Shown: positions 44,849-57,990, counted from the first letter of the stretch. The stretch is 64,000 bases of DNA from Anniella stebbinsi (GCA_029215795.1 JARDYH010000001.1:6876001-6940000), one strand, 5' to 3'. The notes: a model not told the origin generated them from the letters alone. Program-made: numbers and translations.

Positions 44849-47800
44849 TAGGATTCTCAGAGAACAAACTTGTTGCCAAGTTGACGTGAATTGATCCCAA
44901 CCAGTTCAGCTTCCTCCAGAGGAACAACAACTCAAGCCATCAAAAGTCATTGCAGACAGATGTTTTAGACGGAGCCTTATTTTGGATGGATACTTAGAAC
45001 CTTGATGTCAAACTGACACTTATTCAGCGTAGTAAAAAATCGTATTGCTTGCTTGTTTAACTCGGAGCCATAAGAGATTGTGAGATCATCAGATTCTCTT
45101 TCCAGAAAGTACACAGTCTGAGTTTTCCCATTAATACTTCATGATGTTTTCTTAAAAAGAGAGAGAGAGAGAGAGCGCAACAACTGACTTTTAAATAATG
45201 CTGCACTGTGTTAGGCTTTTTCCTAGGTCTGCAGTGCGCGTTTTATAATGAGAGACAAACACATAACTTCTAGAGCTGTTTATATGGCAGAGTCCTAAGC
45301 AGTTGTTGGATCTTCGGTGTCATGTAAACATTTTGAATAGCATGCATTTCTCTCTCGTGCACATCATGATTTTTAGTGTGTGCGCTGCAGGGTCACACTA
45401 AAATGTCATGTGTAAAGCAGCTCTTAAAAATCATGTTTCCATTAATAAGTTTAAATTCGTATCATTTTTATGTACATTTGCAAAAAAGAAAAGCAAAGAA
45501 ACAAACCGCCATACAGCATAGTGGCAGAAATTTGGATGATCAATCATGTAGCCCATTTTTACCAGTTTCCAAAAGGTTTGTAATCCTTTCTTGCACTTCG
45601 TACTGTTGTACCATCTCCAATATTTTAGTTGGGTGGATGATGATAATAATGGCGATGACAGAATAGTATACAGTATAAAGGACAAATTGTGTGGGTTTTT
45701 TCAGTATTCTAGGTTGGTGCCAAAATATTTTTTCAGTTGTACTGTAGATTGTTTACATGTGAAGTGCCTGTGTAATTGGTAACTCTTTTACTAGTCTTAA
45801 ACATTTTTGCAATTCCTTTATGTCTCAATAGATGCAATGCGTATTTTTAAATATTAGGTTTTTTGTAAGATTGGTAATATGTGAAGTTTAAAGGACTAAC
45901 ATCTGAGTGTTGGATGTTCTTCAGTTTGCACAGTTTGAATTTATTAGATTTGGTTTTTAGGAAAAAAAATGTAAATACGTTTTTATTTATCATATTTAAT
46001 TTGATACCTAATCACTTTTTAATGTATTGTTGGACAATGGACATCACTATTTTTTAAATTATTTTCCTTGTCTGGGATGAACAATGACATATAGTTTGAT
46101 TTTAAATGAGTCATACAGAAGCTTATGAGTTTAGGATGTTGGGTTAAAAACTGCCAAAAAAAAAAAAAAAGGTAAATCTCAGGTTTATATTGTGACTGTC
46201 AGGGTTTTACATCTTGCTCCTGACTTCACGTTACTCTTTTTTTAAAATATAAGGAAATGCCATAGAGTAGTGAAACTGAGGCTAGGGTAGTTCTGTTTTG
46301 CCATATTTATAGAATCGTTGGACAAATGGCTGGTTTAGGGCATTGAGCTGTTTCCTCAGCTCTGTGTGGTCAGTAACCCTAGGCTGCAAATCAGTTTGTA
46401 TATCAGGGGTTGCTCCATGCCCTGCTCTGCTTGCACTGTTTCCTTTCCCCATACTTGGCTATGTAGCAAGGAGAGGAAGGTGAAATTAGTGACGCGGAGG
46501 GAGGAGGGGTGAGTAATACTACAGTCAGGCAACCATAACTCATGATGCCGCACCACAGGAAAGGATAACAGGGCAGCCTCTTTTCATGAGCAACCTCCGC
46601 AGCCACCCTCTGACCAGAATAGCGGGTGCTGCATGGCCCTTCTGCCACTGCGCCCCTAGGATCAACCCATTCTGCATCGCCCATCATTTTTAGAAGCTAA
46701 ACTGTGCAGTGAATATTGGAACCCCAGGGGGGAAATGAGTCAGTCTCCACAACGGGTTCTTCCTGAAGTGTAAATGCTCCCCCCCATTTTGCCCTATAGT
46801 GTGGTGAGAATGGTAGAGAGTATACAAATTGCCATGTCTTTCAATTAACCTTTCAGTTACCCCAGATTAGCCTGAATAAGCCAACCTTTGTCTTTTTAAT
46901 GCTCTTTGCCTGCGCCGTTCAGTTAGACTAAAGTCTCCCTCTCTTGTCGAAATGATAAGCTGTTTTCTTTCTACTTTCTGCTACCTAAAGAACTTTATGT
47001 ACTAACTGCAGTAGTACGTAATTGTCAGTGGGCTAAGTTTGCAGGTGGAGCAGTTACTGTAATTCAGCAGAGTGATGGTGGTGGTGATCCGAAGGCATTT
47101 TTCACCAAGCATGCGCAGAGTGAGCTTTTGGTGCCGGCTTCTCCCTCCGCTCCGGTGTGACATGAACGTAGTAGGGCAGGCTTTGTAAATGGCATCCCCT
47201 CGGCCAAATGAAAAGCACACTAAACTGTATCATAAAGTGTTTAAATAGAGCATGATTTACTTTAGATTAAGTACACTTTCTTTACCTCTTTATTCTAGTT
47301 TGTTACAACAAAAAGAAACACTACATTTTGTATAGATTTTGGTCAGATTCATGTTTGTAATGGGACTAACTGGCCTTCTCTTCCCCCCCCCCCCCCCGCC
47401 CTCTAAAACACAAACCACTTCAGCACAACTAGATTATATATATATATATATATGGTGAGGGGTTAGCAGTTGGGTTCAAAGTCCGAGCCATTGTGTTCTT
47501 CAAACAGGTGACACGCAAAGAACGCAACAGTGGATTCTGAAGGAGCTGTAAATACTTCATCTTATGGGATATCACAGCCCTCCTTCCTATTCCCTTTCTT
47601 GCTGCTGAAAATAGTCCTTTTGTGTCTGCCCCCCCCCCCTTTCATTCCAAATAAAGATCAGGGTACAAAATGTTTACTCTTGGTAGCGGTGTGCACAATG
47701 CTACGTTGGACATGTGTCGCTTTGAACAGCAGCCGCCACCCCTGCTGGAAGTCAGGCCGTTCCTGACATTCCTCTTGGTTTTAAAAGTGGTTTGCCTTGC

Positions 47801-48260
47801 AGCATGGGGAGGGGGCAGGTGCTCATACTCCAGAAACAAGCCCAGTCTCTGTGTCACATGGGTCTTTGGATCCCAGCACAGAATTCTAAGCTCCTCTTTT
47901 CCCCGAGTGAACCAAGCAATACAGCCAAGCTTATCTTTTCTGCGGAATTGTAACTTTTCCGTCTCATGCAGTTTGTTTATAGCTAACGTTTGCCAAAAGT
48001 CGGCATGCTAGAGAATTCTTCTGCCTTTCAAACTTGGGAGTGCAGTGTAGTGTAGATTGGCAGATGATGGGGTGGGTGGCAATTTTTTTTTTAATTGAGG
48101 CATTCTTCCCATTTTTCTTAATTAGATTGAAAGTACTTGCTTCCAGTACTCACAACTGTGAACATCTGAACACATGCACTTTCACTGGCAAAAGCTTTGA
48201 ACAAATGTGCCCAAATTCATCTTTCCTGTGACTCAATAAAATGCAAAGATCCTTTCTCTG
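44849..48260 (+). other. LRCH2 3' UTR (probable extent)
   Basis: AT-rich, largely repeat-free sequence that follows the stop, with long T/A tracts typical of vertebrate 3' UTRs. A Pumilio-type TGTAAATA stands at 45970-45977. Possible poly(A) signals: AATAAA at 47650-47655 and at 48235-48240; the latter (CTCAATAAAATGCAAAG) is the better terminal candidate. Local repeats: GA run 45159-45176, C run 47384-47397, TA run 47429-47452. The true end needs transcript data. Confidence 0.6.
48235..48240 (+). terminator. Candidate LRCH2 poly(A) signal
   Basis: Canonical AATAAA, followed within 30 bp by T-rich sequence (CCTTTCTCTGAATTAGG). It is about 3.4 kb after the stop. An alternative at 47650 would give a 2.8-kb UTR. 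Confidence 0.5.
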
Positions 48261-51200
48261 AATTAGGTCTCATTGTCATGAGAACGGGATTGGCAGCCTG
48301 CCTTGAAAGCTGTTTGCAAGCCAGAAACCAAAGTTCCTCCTCTCTGTAGAGTAAATCCATTTGAATTTCTCAAAACAGGATTGGAGACAAATAAGGCACC
48401 CTGTACTCCGAGCTTAAGCCAGTGCGAAACTGCTTTAATTGCCATGCGTTTGAAAACTGTAGTATTTGGGCCCCAGGAATCATTAAAAGATCTCCCCCTC
48501 AGCACAAAAGTACTGCCATTAAACTAGGTTAGGATTGTGGCAGAGGCTTCTGTGTAATTCGGCACCAAAATTATTTCTGCCTACCTACAGAACAAACTGC
48601 ACACCCATAAGCACTTACTTAACACAAGCTATTTAGATAAAACGTTTGGTTTCTGTAAAATGGGCTCAGTAATTGCACATTGAAGGCAAAAGCATTACGT
48701 ACTCTATATAACACCTCTCCCCCCCCCAATTTGTTCTGCATTAAAATGCAATGATCAGATTTTGTTAAAGTTTATGGAAATATCTCTGTTTTATGTTTAG
48801 ACCTATTGCTTCTTTATTTGGAAAGTTCTTTTTTATTTGTAGGTATTAAGGTCTTTTCTCTTAAATGAAGAGGGGGACATCCTGTCTTTTCTGAAGTAGT
48901 AATATGTGGGAAAGTATAGATATGTAAAACTTTTACTTCTCTCACCTCCTGCCCTTCTGGAGGAAATACGCTAAAATGTGCAAAATCATAGTATTTAATG
49001 CGAGCTAGGGGGTGCTGTTATAAATTCCTTCCCTGTGTTATTTTTTAATTCATCAAGCACACTAATTTTTAAATGAATTTGATTTTTTCTGCTCGTGAAA
49101 CATAGATTTGAAAATTCTCCTAGTGCCGATTCTCACTCCGTGTGATGCTTCCGAGTCTCATCTGTGCAGAGAATATCTACCTCGTATGTACAGGGATCTC
49201 CAGGGAATCAGGCACTGTGAAAAATGTCTTGCCACCAGCCCACAAAACTGGTCGGTGACAAGCAGTAACTGTATTCTCCAAGACCCAGTTCATACAAGAC
49301 GTTCTCCGTGTGAATGCATTCCTATATGAACCAAACTCCAGATGTTGTGGTGTTTAAACTCTGATGTGTTGTGTTCTTCAGTTTCCTGGAAACCCTTTCA
49401 GCGCTGTGAAAATACCGACCAGCGCTGCCATTGTGTGAAGTGGGGTTGCGATGCTGGATTGTGATGGCGTTAATAGAGAGAAGTGCAAAGTTCTATAATC
49501 TGTACAACGAAGACAAAATGCAGGATTAGGGCATTTAGTTTTCTTTTTTTAAAAAAAAAACAAGTAAAACTATTGCTAGGTCATTATTCAGTTATTTTGT
49601 ATCTTCCCTTCTTTAACTAATTCAACAACTATAGCCACATTGACACAGCTGCTTTTATGTAAAATATGCGCAGAACTGAATACAGTTTCACCCGTTCAGA
49701 AAATAACTAGAAGCAGCCAGGGATTATACTTGTTTTTGTGTATATATTGCCATATCTATTTGACACACTGCATTTTTCTCACTCTGCATTCATGTTCTGT
49801 AAAATGCCTCTCTCCCTTCTTCATCCCCTTTCATTGTTCATGTACTGGTATATGATTCTTCCACACTTTCTTCAGGACTACTTTTATTGCTGGCGCTTCC
49901 AACAAGTGTATGTTGATTGGAAACAGTCCTGCTGTTTAGTTTTCTTTTGTAAATAGCTTTTCTATCGAAATCTGCATGTATAAGACCCACGTGTCCAAAA
50001 CCAATGTACATATTCTATGTATAAAATGCAAACTCTTTCATAATTCTTGCGTGGTCAAATTGTATTATGCTGTTGTTCTGTGGTTTAATGTCACCAATTT
50101 GCACAGCAAGAGTCTGTCTTTGACAGATTTCTTTAGCGATGGAGCACATTCTTTATGAGACCAATCTTGCAAAAGAGATAAAGTACACATTGGCTTTTGT
50201 TCTCCTCTATCAGGGAACTTGGGTGGTTGAAGGCCTGTCAGTTTGGAAGTGAAATGGGGACATCGAGAAATAAGAGAGTGGTTTCAACCAACAGAACAAT
50301 TTCCCTATATAAACAGAAGTGTGCATGTTTTAAAAATTATAAATCAGACAGAATGTGTATATGTTTTAATTATCCAGGGCCTGGGGGAGAATGTTAGTCA
50401 ATATTTTTCTTAGGACCAACCAACATTTCTGGCTTGCATTAAAACAATTCACAAGTGACATTTTTCAGACTATACATTCTTAGGGCCAGTTCACAAGTGA
50501 TGCTAATAAGATATTTGTTTTGCACGTGGCAGATCTAAGAGGAGAGCTGTGTCTTTTTATTTTGCTTGGTTTAAAAGTGACTTCTCAGCAAATCTGCATT
50601 GAATTAGTTCTTTATTCTGTAGCGGATAACCTAAAAGAGTTCAAAAGGAACGTAGAGGAAGAAAGCCAGGAACTTGAGCTACCCTCAAAGGGGGAAAACA
50701 TAGCAGCTTGAATAATTCTCCAAATCTGGGCCACTTTAGTTTGTATGAGTTCTGTTGAAAGGATATGATTTGCACACAAGTTCAAGCATATAATTGATTT
50801 CTGTGTCACTGGCTGGTAATGACTTGAAACATTCTGGATGGGAAAATGATGTGCTAAGATTTTGGTTGTTTTATTGTAAGTTCTTATGAAGAACACCCTG
50901 GCATAAATTTAAACATATAAAATAGTGCCAGGAAGTATATTTGTCCAATGGAGCAATTTTCAAATGTTCAAGCTAGGGTGGGAGAGATCTTCAACTTTGC
51001 ATGTGAAATCCACATCTTAAAATCTGTTTTTTTTTTATGGATTTCAAATGTATGAAATTCCATTTAGCTCTACTAATCTTGGGTTCCAGGCTGTGATGCT
51101 ATGAGTAATCGCAGCTCCCATACTTGGATGACACACAGACTGTTAAGAAAACAAGTATCATATAGATGGCATTTCTCAGTGTGCTTCTTGGTAATTATTT

Positions 51201-51560
51201 GTACCACTGCTTCCTCTCCCTCTCTCAAGACTAGCATTGGGTTAATAATACTTCCTTTCCTTACATTGTAATGCTTACAGGCTTGTAAGAACCATGCCAA
51301 CCCTTAATTGTAATTAGACTGGTAGTGTGGTGTAATGGCTGAGCCACAAACAGGCTGTCATATTTCGGGCAGCTTGAAGATTGTGAACGTTTTTCGGAAG
51401 CCTGTATGCAACTAAAGCCCAGATCACTATGCCAAGATCATCTCTTCAAAGTGGTTTTGATAAGAGGCTTATTTCATTTGACCCACTGCTCAAACAGGAA
51501 TTCCAGATGTTTTTTTAAAAATAATACCAAGACCTACATTGAGGCAAAAGTAGAATAGCC
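48261..51560. other. Intergenic, no gene or clear repeat
   Basis: About 3.3 kb of AT-rich sequence with scattered short open frames on both strands, none with a domain, conserved motif or splice context. It could include a longer LRCH2 3' UTR isoform: 49.5-50.2 kb is again UTR-like and nearly repeat-free. Confidence 0.5.
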
Positions 51561-51569
51561 CGCACTTAA

Positions 51570-51720
51570 GAATGTAAGAAGTGCCATTCTGGATCAGTCC
51601 AGAATGGCACTTCTAGTCCAGCATCCTGTTCACACATTGGCCAACCAGCTGTTGACCTGGGACCCACAAGCAGGACAGGAGTGCAACAGCACCCTGCGAC
51701 TCATTTTCCCTGCCTCTGAT
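51570..51720 (-). repeat. CR1 LINE 3' end, antisense
   Basis: TCTGGATCAGTCCAGAATGG, CCAGCATCCTGTTCACACAT, GGCCAACCAGCTGTTGACCT, CCACAAGCAGGACAGGAG, TCTGATACTGGAGGTAG: the reverse of the copy at 13400-13600. Confidence 0.8.
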
Positions 51721-51829
51721 ACTGGAGGTAGCTTTCTATAACTCCCTTCAATCTTCCCTCACCCTCCACAATCCTGGAGCTGGAGAAAGGGATCACCCAC
51801 CTCTGTCGTTTCAAAACTGGGAGGAAGGC

Positions 51830-52400
51830 TGGCTGCTCAGCACGCTCAGCAAAGGACGGTGCTGCCCCTGTTGTGTCGAGCATAAATGGCCTGTTTGTGT
51901 GCATGTACCTGTGTGTGGATGGGAGAGGCCACCCACCGCTGCTGTATCGTCTCCGCCACGTTGTCCCTAGCCCCCGTCATGTGCCCCCTTTTGTCACCGC
52001 TGCATCCAACGGAGCATCGAGAAGTGGCTGAAGGGCTCTCGTGGGCAGCTGCTCCAGAGAGCCCGGCCAGCCACTCTTTGCCGTGGCAAATGCCACGGCG
52101 GGAGAGCGGTGGGCGGGGCTCTCCGAAGCACCCAATAGAGGCGGCAGGGCAGTGGCAACGGGCCCTCCTGTGGAGGGAGGGCAGCAGTGCAATTTGCCGC
52201 TCTTCCCACCCGGCCGCCTGATGCAGGAGCCTCACCCTGCTTCATGGGAGAGCTGGCCCTGTGTGTGTGTGTCCCAGCAGGGGCTCCCAGCCGTCAGGCT
52301 CGGGTGCCTTTCCACCAGCGCTCTTGTTCTGCTGCAAGCCTGGCAGATGGAGCTCTGTGCTTTTGAGGGCGCCACCTAGGCAGCAGTACCAACCCGCCTG
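51830..52400. other. GC-rich patch with promoter-like words
   Basis: CpG and GC content rise clearly, with GTGGGCGGGGCTC at about 52109-52121 and CACCCAATAGAGG just after. No ORF with a domain, no exon-like structure and no known gene here. It may be a GC-rich repeat instead; not resolvable by eye. Confidence 0.35.
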
Positions 52401-52469
52401 AGTATTCTGTCAGCTGATCCCGCCAGAGCCAATCCCTGCTCACCAGGTCTTATAAAAACCCTAGCACCA

Positions 52470-52645
52470 GAGGCTGTGGTGCAGTGGTAGAGCCCCTGCT
52501 TTGCACGCAGAAGGTCCCAGGTTTGATCCCCAGCTTCTCCAGGTGGGCCTGGGAAAGAATCCTGCCCGAAACCCTGGAAAGCAATTGCTGCCAGCCAGTG
52601 ACAACAATACTGGGCTCGATGGATCTAGACTCTATGAGGACCCTG
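52470..52645 (+). repeat. tRNA-related SINE
   Basis: Head GAGGCTGTGGTGCAGTGGTA with a pol III A-box-like TGGTGCAGTGGTAGAGC, CTTTGCACGCAGAAGGTCCC, and a B-box-like GGTTTGATCCC. The body ends in TGGGCTCGATGGATCTAGAC. Same family as the minus copy at 27285. It is not a functional tRNA: no acceptor-stem pairing or anticodon arm was seen. Confidence 0.8.
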
Positions 52646-53494
52646 CTTAGCTCCTGCTCCCTTTGAGTTCTGCCTGCCTGCTTTGAATTTCAACCTCTAC
52701 CTGCCTTGATAATGTACCTGCTTCTGGCTTCCCGAATCTTCCCCTGTTTCGTATGACCTTGACTTCTATCTGGTGTGAGTGACATGCTTGCTTCTGACCC
52801 ATCTGGGCAGTCGGCCAGCAATCTCCACTCCAACTTTTAACGTGGTGCCACAGCCTGATAGTAATAGGAATTGAAGCAAGATTCAGGCCAATGGTTTCAG
52901 CAGAGGGAGCAATTTAAGGGAATCAGCACCGGTCTCTGCCATGCAAGTGGAGAAACAAACCTTCCTTGTGTGTATAAAAAATGTCCCCCTAACCCACCCG
53001 CCGCCGCCGCTGCCGCCTTCCCCATCATCTATCCATAACTCACCAGGAGACAAGAACATGGCAAGAGCAAAGTCTTAGATGCTTTTGTTATCGCAGCCTC
53101 GGAGGGCAGAGACAGCTTTGTGTATCATGGTGGACTTGGCTGAGAAAGCTCTAGCCAGCCACGTCATTTCTTGAGCTAATAAATAGATACAATAAATTAA
53201 ATATTCCCCCGCACAAGCGGGCCTCTTAAAAGCACAAGGCTTGCCAGGACCAGGCGTCCCTTTGGCACATTATCCATCTTTCTCTATTGATTGTTCTGTT
53301 TACAAGAGGCAGGGCAGAGGTTCAAAGCAATGAAACGGCTTTTGCGAGGATGTTTTCCCGAGACAGCTGCAAAGACATCTCCCTTGCTCCACACACCCCG
53401 CCTCCCCCCCATCTAGGTAATTGTCTTCTTTTTGCTGCGATTTTTACTTTTTTTGTTTTATCTTTTGTCCGTGGCAGTGTGGGTGTGGTCCTTC

Positions 53495-53645
53495 CTTCCT
53501 GCCCCACAACAACCCTGCAAGGTAGGTTAGGCTGACTGATGTTGATCGGTCCAAGGTCGCTACGTGATCTTCACGGCCCTGGTGGGGAATTGAACCCAGG
53601 TCTTCCCAGTCCTCTAAGCACTGTCTTATGCAACTTCCCTCATTA
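53495..53645 (-). repeat. Sauria-SINE-like element, minus strand
   Basis: CACAACAACCCTGCAAGGTA, GGTTAGGCTGACTG, CCAAGGTCGCTACGTGATCT, GGGGAATTGAACCCAGGTCT, CTAAGCACTGTCTTATGC on the + strand. It resembles the same SINE as the 4880 copy but keeps the tRNA-like head: B box GAACCC on the reverse strand. Confidence 0.65.
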
Positions 53646-54544
53646 GGATTATGAGGAGTGGGTTTGCACGGTGGAGTTGGCTCCTTCCAGAGTTGAGGCA
53701 TGAAATGTAAAGTATGATCATTTGGAAAACATCCAGCCAGAGAAATGACCCCCCCCCACACACACACACACACACAAGAGCTTCTCCAAAATGGAACATG
53801 GCCCTCAGACTGAAAGGTTTGCATGGCTGAATTAGACGAACCAATGGAGGAAGAAGTCCGTCCTCAGCCCTCAACCACAACAGCCGATTGGAGCCTCAAT
53901 ACCCAGGAGCAGTCTATCCCTGAATCCCAGATGCTGGAGTCACCCACAGGGGAAGGCTTCTGCCTTCACGTCTTGCATGCAAACTTCTCAGAGGCAGGTC
54001 TGTGGCCACTGATGGAAGCAGGATCGTGGCTTAGGCGAAGGTTTGATCCAGTACAGCAAGGCTCTTACGTCCTTAAGGCAGGCAGGCAGAAAAAAGCACA
54101 ATATGTATAAAATATAGAAGAAGAAAATTCTTTGGAGTTCTGTCATCCATAAAACAAACCCTGATGGAAAAAGGAGACCTGCTTATATAAAGATTTTTTT
54201 AAAAAAAGTGCAGTTACTTCATTATTTTAAAAATTATCTCCTTCCCCCCTTCTCTCTCTTTCTCTCTCCAAAATGACGCATCCTTCCCCCCATTTTCATC
54301 CCAAAATTCTACCGCCAACCCATGGAGGGGGGGGGGAATTAAAAAATACACAAGACCCCATTGATTCTAATGAAGTCCTTTTTCTTTTTTTTAACACCCA
54401 CCTTTGAGAGGGTGGGGGGAGTTTAAGCCCTCCTCTCCGGAAATGCCAATGTCCCAATCTGAATCAGGGTTGCGCACACATGCAGGAGAATAGGGCAAAC
54501 CATCACCCATGGCTCAGCCACCTCTCGTGGCTGGTTTAATTGGT

Positions 54545-54625
54545 TTCCCTGCACATCTCAGGGGGTTAGACTAGATGATCCTTGTGACCCCTTCTAACTC
54601 CACAACTGTATGATTCTATGATTAC
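54545..54625 (+). repeat. CR1 LINE extreme 3' end
   Basis: GGGGGTTAGACTAGATGATC, CTTGTGACCCCTTCTAACTC, then TGTATGATTCTATGATT: the classic sauropsid CR1 terminus with its ATTCTATG tail repeat. Confidence 0.85.
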
Positions 54626-54879
54626 AGGAAGGTTTTGTTTGGCTCACGGTATATGGCAGCTTCCCATATTTCTCTGCTCTTCTGCTTTCCTATCGGCCCC
54701 TGCACGATTTCCCAGCACATGTGGTACCTGCAGTGATTGGCATCTACATTTCAACATTAAGATCTACCTGTGGGACATGACAGGTAAAATGGCACTTAGA
54801 AAATGAGCTTTAGGAAATCTGGAAGAGCTTGGTGAGATGTGAATACCTGCTGAGCAGTCTTGAAGCATGTCAAGTGGTT

Positions 54880-55046
54880 TTGATCAACGGCTACTAGTCC
54901 TTATGCCTCTATGCTACCTCCAGTATCAGAGGCAGCACACCAGTTGCTGGGGAACATGGCTGGGAGGGTGCTGTTGCACTCATGTCCTGCTTGTGGGCTT
55001 TCCTCAAGCAACTTGTCTACTATGGGAACAAAATGATAGACTAGGA
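54880..55046 (+). repeat. CR1 LINE 3' end, truncated
   Basis: GGCTACTAGTCCTTATGCCT, CCAGTATCAGAGGCAGC, CACCAGTTGCTGGGGAACAT, CTCATGTCCTGCTTGTGGGC. It stops at GACTAGGACC where the 55048 inverted-repeat element begins. Confidence 0.75.
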
Positions 55047-55047
55047 C

Positions 55048-56421
55048 CTCCATCACACCTAATCCCCCCTGGTTTACCTTTGTGGGGGGTTTTACCTCTG
55101 ATGCAGAAGCGCGTCAAGCTTATGATCCCTTTCACCAGAATAGCTGCTCTATCGCTCCTTCGCTCTTCCACTCCGCTCCACTCCACTCCACCCCTCCCCT
55201 TCTCTTTCTCCATCCAGTCAGGTCCTGTCAGATGAGTACATCAACCAGACCGCCTTTCTGCCGGGCAAAAATGGAATGACCCTTTAGTCTGGCTCTTTGG
55301 GGGGCATCGAGGGAGTACATCCAAGCCTTGGAAAGAAGGAATAAAGAGGCCCAATTTTCCTGCATTTCTGCCACACTACAGGGCTCGTATTCCCTCACTC
55401 ACCCCCTGCTTTGGCCAAGAATGGCAACAGGCTCCAGCTTCGAGCAAGGAACAGTTTGCTTGGGAGGTTTCCTCATTCCCTTCTTTAATGTTTAATTGGT
55501 ACACAGATGCTTGCGTGGACCCTGCTGCCTTCTTCCATAAAGGCCTTTGGCTTGCTCCTTTGTTAGATGAGAAAGGGAAGAGCTCAAAACGGCCCCTCTT
55601 TTGTTCCTGCACCGTTTCACCACGTTCTCCATTGGCTGGATATTTTGAGCACTGGCGGCAGCAGCAGGAGCTCCGGTTCATCCACTTAGTGGTGCCGCCC
55701 AAAGGAAGCTTCGGAGATTCAAGCAACAGAGGAGAGGACTCCGGTGATGGAAGACATAGGGACAGGCTTCAAACATAGTCTGATCCTCAGAGCTCCATCA
55801 CACCAGCGACTGAGTGCACTCTCACCATGCCTGGTGTTTGGATTTGCCGCACTGTACTCACATGACGCCGTGCCTGTCCTGCTGACGCCTCTTTCCCAGT
55901 CTTTCCTAGAATGCTAAAAGTCTGGATTATTTTCCCTAAGTGCATTTAATGCGCCCTAAGCCTCCATGTAGTTTTAAAGGAACTGGGGGCTTGAATGGAT
56001 TGCATCAGGTCCTAGCAGGGAAAAGCGATCTCTCCTAGCAGCTGTCTCCAAGCCTCAACATAAAACCCAAACCTTGCATCCCAGCCTCGAAAGCATTTTT
56101 TAAAAATCATACAATGCCCGAATCTCTGCAGAGACAGGATTGTACTCCCTCGATGCCCCCAAAGAGCCAGACTAAAGAGTCGTTCCATTTTTGCCCAGCA
56201 AAAGGCGGTCTGGTTGAAGTGCTCATCTGACAGGACCTGACTGGAGGGAGAAAGAGAAGGGGAGGGGTGGAGTGGAGTGGAGTGGAAGAGCAAAGGAGCA
56301 AAGGAGCGAAAGAGATGCTATTCAGGTGAAAGGGATCATAAGCTTGACGCATTTTTGCCTCAGAGGTAAAAAAAAAAACTTGGAGGCAAACCAGGGGGGG
56401 AAATTAGGTGTGATGGAGGTC
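55048..56421. mobile_element. Long inverted-repeat (foldback) element, 1.37 kb
   Basis: The left arm (about 55048-55318) begins ACCTCCATCACACCTAATCC; the right arm (about 56148-56421) ends TAGGTGTGATGGAGGTC. The arms match along their length: TCAAGCTTATGATCCCTTTC / GAAAGGGATCATAAGCTTGA, CACTCCACTCCA / TGGAGTGGAGTG, AGGTCCTGTCAGATGAG / CTCATCTGACAGGACCT, TAGTCTGGCTCTTTGG / CCAAAGAGCCAGACTA. The loop of about 830 bp has no transposase. It is probably a non-autonomous DNA transposon or an inverted duplication. Open frames in the arms are shadows. Confidence 0.8.
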
Positions 56422-57269
56422 TTTGTTTAACCTTCTCTGCAAGAACAGCAACAATTCAGTTATTTTTCTTTTAGCCTCGCCAGTTTTCCTTCTGGGAAAT
56501 TAGTCTCTTGCGACTGGCTGTGCGGCCCATGGTATCCATTCTATGAATGGGCAAAGCCCTCCCATGGCAACCATTTTGTGAGAGCACCCGTGAGACTCTT
56601 TCAAGATCCCAAATGTTCCCACTGACCCAAAAAAGCCCGGGGTGCCTTGGGCAGCTCCTTTAGAGTTCTGACTGAAAGCCAGAATGGATTCACTTCCCTG
56701 CTGACATAGGAGCCACCAGCCTCCACTGCATGCTCCCCTATCGAAGCGCCGGGCACCAGGTGAGTTCCCTGGACAGTAGCTGACAGGTTGTGGCAAAGGT
56801 GCTCTCTGAGGAGCCCCATGACATACAGCTGCCTACCGCAAAGCGATTGCCTCAGAGAGCTTGGTGCCGAAATCAATATGAATTCCCTCGCCTTCTCTGA
56901 GCGGTGCTGCTGCAATTGAAGGCAGCAGTTGTTACTCAAGACCTGTCAGTGGCATAATTGTTCAGTTCATCCGGACGATGAACCAGATTCCGCTCTCGCA
57001 TGTGGGCCATGCCAAGAACATTTCTCAAAGACAGCGAACCAGGAAGGAGGAGGCCGGCTGCTCCATTTGACAGGGGAGTGTCATTTTCTAGATCTGCAAA
57101 ATGGCCTATCGCCAAAGAGAGATAAAGATGAGCAGCCCCTTTGCGCCCTCTGGTATGTGGGTGTATGTATGTGTGTATGGTTGTGCATGCACATATGTGT
57201 GCATGAATGGCACTTGCAGAACAAGTTCCCTTTGGAGAAGAGCCCACTGGAAAATATGGGATCTTTGAA

Positions 57270-57720
57270 CGTAAAAACATAAGCAGTGCCCTGCTGGATG
57301 AGACCGAGGGTCCATCTAGTCCAGCACTCTGTTCACACAATGGCCAACCAGCTGTCAACCAGGGACCAGCACAGCAGGACACAGTGCAACAGCATCCTTC
57401 CACCCATGTTCCCCAGCAACTGGTGCACATAGGCTTACTGCCTCGGATACTGGAGGTATAGCCCATAACCATCAGGGCTAGTAGCCATGGATAGCCTTCT
57501 CCTCCAGGAATTTATCCAACCCCATTTTAAAGCCATCCAAATGGGTGGCCATCACTACATCTTGTAGTAGTGAATTCTGCACTGTGTGAAGCAGTCCTTC
57601 CTTTTATCAGTCCTGAATCGCCCACCCATCAGCTTCATGGGATGTGACCCCGTTGGGTTCTAGTATTATGGGAGAGGGAGCAACATGTCTCCCTATCCAC
57701 ATTCTCCACACCATACATCA
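57270..57720 (-). repeat. CR1 LINE 3' end, antisense, longest copy
   Basis: GTGCCCTGCTGGATGAGACC, CCATCTAGTCCAGCACTCTG, GGCCAACCAGCTGTCAACCA, then TTTTAAAGCCATCCAAATGG, GTGGCCATCACTACATCTTG, AGCTTCATGGGATGTGACCC. Reaches further 5' into the element than the others. Confidence 0.85.
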
Positions 57721-57990
57721 TTTTGTACGTTGCAATGACTGATTACTTTTTTAAATGTTCAAAAGCACAGTGCACAGGCAGGCCAGATTTGGTGCCCCGA
57801 AGCACAGCTTCCCAGTCAAACATATCATTTGCTCCTATCTGTTTCTGTTTTCTCTCCCCCCTCTCCGACTGGGTAGACCACTTTCAGCTGCCTCTTTTAT
57901 TCAAGCCACATACCAGCCAAGTGTGTGGCATTGCGATGGATGGTGCATCAAACCAGGTTGAGAGAGAAAAGCAAGCTCTTGGTTTTGCTT

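Noticed and set aside
47650..47655. AATAAA as the main LRCH2 poly(A) site
   Set aside because: Possible but less convincing than 48235; kept only as an alternative.
52470..52645. Possible tRNA gene (A and B box words)
   Set aside because: No cloverleaf pairing was seen and the sequence recurs at 27285 as a SINE.
54867..55279. Open frames across a CR1 tail and the foldback arm
   Set aside because: Both parts are repeats; the frames run across element borders.
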